The translations under genes and the position numbers were made by a program. From Xanthobacteraceae bacterium (lineage in GTDB: Bacteria; Pseudomonadota; Alphaproteobacteria; Rhizobiales; Xanthobacteraceae): a DNA stretch of 45,506 nucleotides. A model generated the notes under the pieces. It searched no databases, was not told where the DNA came from, and saw nothing but the letters and a program-made list of their open reading frames with translations. Each line of letters opens with the position of its first letter. The stretch's first letter is position 1. Location of the stretch: contig JASHOR010000129.1 of assembly GCA_030041005.1 (NCBI GenBank), positions 1 to 45,506 on the forward strand, in the 5' to 3' direction. Below, in pieces: positions 44,184 to 45,506 of this stretch.

Positions 44184-44265
44184 CCGCTGGTCAAACGCCG
44201 GACACGTGGATGTGGCGGGTGCCAGTCCGCGCCAGGGCTGCGCCGGCGGTCGTTCAATCGAGACC

Positions 44266-45357
44266 ATGCGCACGGAGCTTTTCGATTTTGCACTCCCGGA
44301 GGACCGCATCGCCTTGCGGCCGGCCGTACCGCGCGATTCCGCGCGGCTTTTGGTGGTGCGTTCCGGCGAGCCGGCGGCGCTCGAGGACCGCATGGTGGCC
44401 GATCTGCCGACCTTGCTGCGTGCCGGCGATGCGCTGGTCGTCAACGACACGAAAGTCTTTCCGGCGCGCCTGCGTGGTCGGCGGCTTCCCCGCGTCAGAG
44501 AGGGCGATCCCCAGCCGGCGGTTGCGGCGACGCTGGTGAAGCGGCTTGACGGCTCGCGCTGGACGGCACTGGCGCGGCCCGGCAAGCGCCTTGCGGTCGG
44601 CGATGTGGTGCGTTTCGGCACCGAGGGTCAAGTCTGCTTCCTCGATCAGCTCGATGCCACGGTCGAGGCGAAAGGGCAGGGCGGCGAGGTAACGCTTGCT
44701 TTTGCGTTTCACGGGCCGATGCTCGACCAGGCGCTGGCTGAGCGCGGCGAGATGCCATTGCCGCCCTATATCGCCGACCGCCGCGCCGTCGACGAGGCGG
44801 ACCGGCACGATTACCAGACAATGTTTGCGCGCGAGGAAGGCTCGGTCGCCGCTCCGACAGCCGGATTGCATTTCACCGAACCGTTGGTGGCAGCGCTGCG
44901 CGCCAGTGGTGTTGCCATTCATCGCGTGACGCTTCACGTCGGCCCCGGCACCTTCGTGCCGGTCAAGGCCGCCGATACGTCAGAGCATCGCATGCACGAG
45001 GAGTGGGGCACCGTTACCGCCGAGACAGCCGCGGCGCTCAATGCGACGCGCCGGGCCGGCGGCCGCATTGTCGCGGTCGGCTCGACAAGCCTGCGGCTCA
45101 TAGAAAGCGCGGCGTCAGATGACGGCGTGATCGGCGAGTTTTCCCGCGAGACGGCGCTGTTCATTACCCCCGGCTATCGTTTCCGCGCCGTCGAGGCCAT
45201 GCTGACCAACTTTCACCTGCCGCGCTCGACCTTGTTCATGCTGGTCGCGGCCTTCTGCGGCTTGCCCCTCATGCGGCAGGCTTACGCGCACGCAATCGAG
45301 GCTGGGTATCGGTTCTACTCATACGGCGATGCTTGTTTGTTGTTTCGCGGCGCTTAG
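44266..45357 (+). CDS. queA: S-adenosylmethionine:tRNA ribosyltransferase-isomerase
   Basis: QueA transfers the ribosyl part of S-adenosylmethionine to preQ1 in tRNA to give epoxyqueuosine. The 363-residue protein begins [20 protein letters not shown] and has [60 protein letters not shown] and [15 protein letters not shown]. The ATG at 44266 matches the family start; the frame is open 20 codons further upstream. tgt begins 60 bases downstream and makes the preQ1 tRNA substrate used by QueA, so the two form one pathway unit. Confidence 0.95.
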   Translation: MRTELFDFALPEDRIALRPAVPRDSARLLVVRSGEPAALEDRMVADLPTLLRAGDALVVNDTKVFPARLRGRRLPRVREGDPQPAVAATLVKRLDGSRWTALARPGKRLAVGDVVRFGTEGQVCFLDQLDATVEAKGQGGEVTLAFAFHGPMLDQALAERGEMPLPPYIADRRAVDEADRHDYQTMFAREEGSVAAPTAGLHFTEPLVAALRASGVAIHRVTLHVGPGTFVPVKAADTSEHRMHEEWGTVTAETAAALNATRRAGGRIVAVGSTSLRLIESAASDDGVIGEFSRETALFITPGYRFRAVEAMLTNFHLPRSTLFMLVAAFCGLPLMRQAYAHAIEAGYRFYSYGDACLLFRGA

Positions 45358-45417
45358 ATCGCGTCGCATGGCGATAGGTTGATGAATCTGCCCCTGCGCA
45401 CGATGCGATCCGATTGA

Positions 45418-45506
45418 ATGCGTTTCTCCTTCCGTCTCACCGAGACCGACGGCGCCGCCCGGGCCGGCGAGATGACGACTGCGCACGGCGTCGTGCATAC
45501 TCCGGC
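45418..45506 (+). CDS. tgt: tRNA-guanine transglycosylase, N-terminal start (partial)
   Basis: Only the first 29 codons are in the window. They read MRFSFRLTETDGAARAGEM followed by TTAHGVVHTP, which matches the beginning of bacterial Tgt (FSFRL...DGAARxGE...HGxVxTP). Tgt swaps guanine-34 in GUN anticodon tRNAs for preQ1, the step before QueA. The position directly after queA supports the call. Confidence 0.85.
   Translation, partial: MRFSFRLTETDGAARAGEMTTAHGVVHTP

Noticed and set aside
1-45506. CRISPR arrays, transposases, phage genes, rRNA genes
   Set aside because: No regularly spaced repeats, terminal inverted repeats with transposase, or rRNA-like sequence were seen on either strand.

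Overview
The window looks like a chromosomal core segment of a high-GC alphaproteobacterium of the order Hyphomicrobiales (Rhizobiales), probably close to the Bradyrhizobium/Xanthobacteraceae group. The grounds are protein families and gene order, with no database search: mce–DUF1467–proS–lolC–lolD–dnaE, then rpsB–tsf–pyrH–frr–uppS–cdsA–dxr–rseP–bamA–lpxD–fabZ–lpxA–lpxI–lpxB–gltA–gltX, then lexA, moeA–moaC–trpC–trpD, and coaD–ppi–ppi–queA–tgt. LpxI in place of LpxH, a short ProS, a DUF3551 secreted protein and a GTTC-N7-GTTC SOS box upstream of lexA all fit.

Region 1 (1-9201) holds the end of methylmalonyl-CoA epimerase, a DUF1467 membrane protein, prolyl-tRNA synthetase, the lipoprotein-release ABC transporter LolCD, a strip of small secreted or membrane proteins (4355-5402), and the replicative DNA polymerase subunit DnaE. 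Region 2 (9205-14396) is the accessory part: four tandem TctC/Bug-type periplasmic solute-binding proteins on the minus strand, with no TctA/TctB membrane partners, and a divergent isochorismatase-fold hydrolase. An ABC-F ATPase (14481-16214) leads back into core genes.

Region 3 (16406-31189) is a long plus-strand run. It starts with translation genes (rpsB, tsf, pyrH, frr), continues into undecaprenyl phosphate, phospholipid and isoprenoid precursor synthesis (uppS, cdsA, dxr), then envelope proteolysis and outer-membrane assembly (rseP, bamA), and ends with lipid A genes (lpxD, fabZ, lpxA, lpxI, lpxB). Many neighbours overlap by 4 bases, which suggests translational coupling. Region 4 (31255-38016) has gltA and gltX on the minus strand, a glutaminyl-tRNA synthetase on the plus strand, lexA with its SOS box, and an outer-membrane barrel protein. 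Region 5 (38071-45506) has the minus-strand operon trpG-trpD-trpC-moaC-moeA (tryptophan and molybdenum cofactor) and, divergently, coaD, two cyclophilins, queA and the start of tgt (queuosine tRNA modification).

I found no CRISPR array, transposase, phage gene, rRNA or tRNA, and no clear new defence or metabolic system. The points most worth checking are: an LpxD that ends just after its left-handed helix and lacks the usual C-terminal helical tail; glnS lying between gltX and lexA, where I would expect comEC; the orphan TctC array with its hydrolase; a strongly structured rpsB–tsf spacer; and a minus-strand terminator upstream of proS with no confident gene in front of it.
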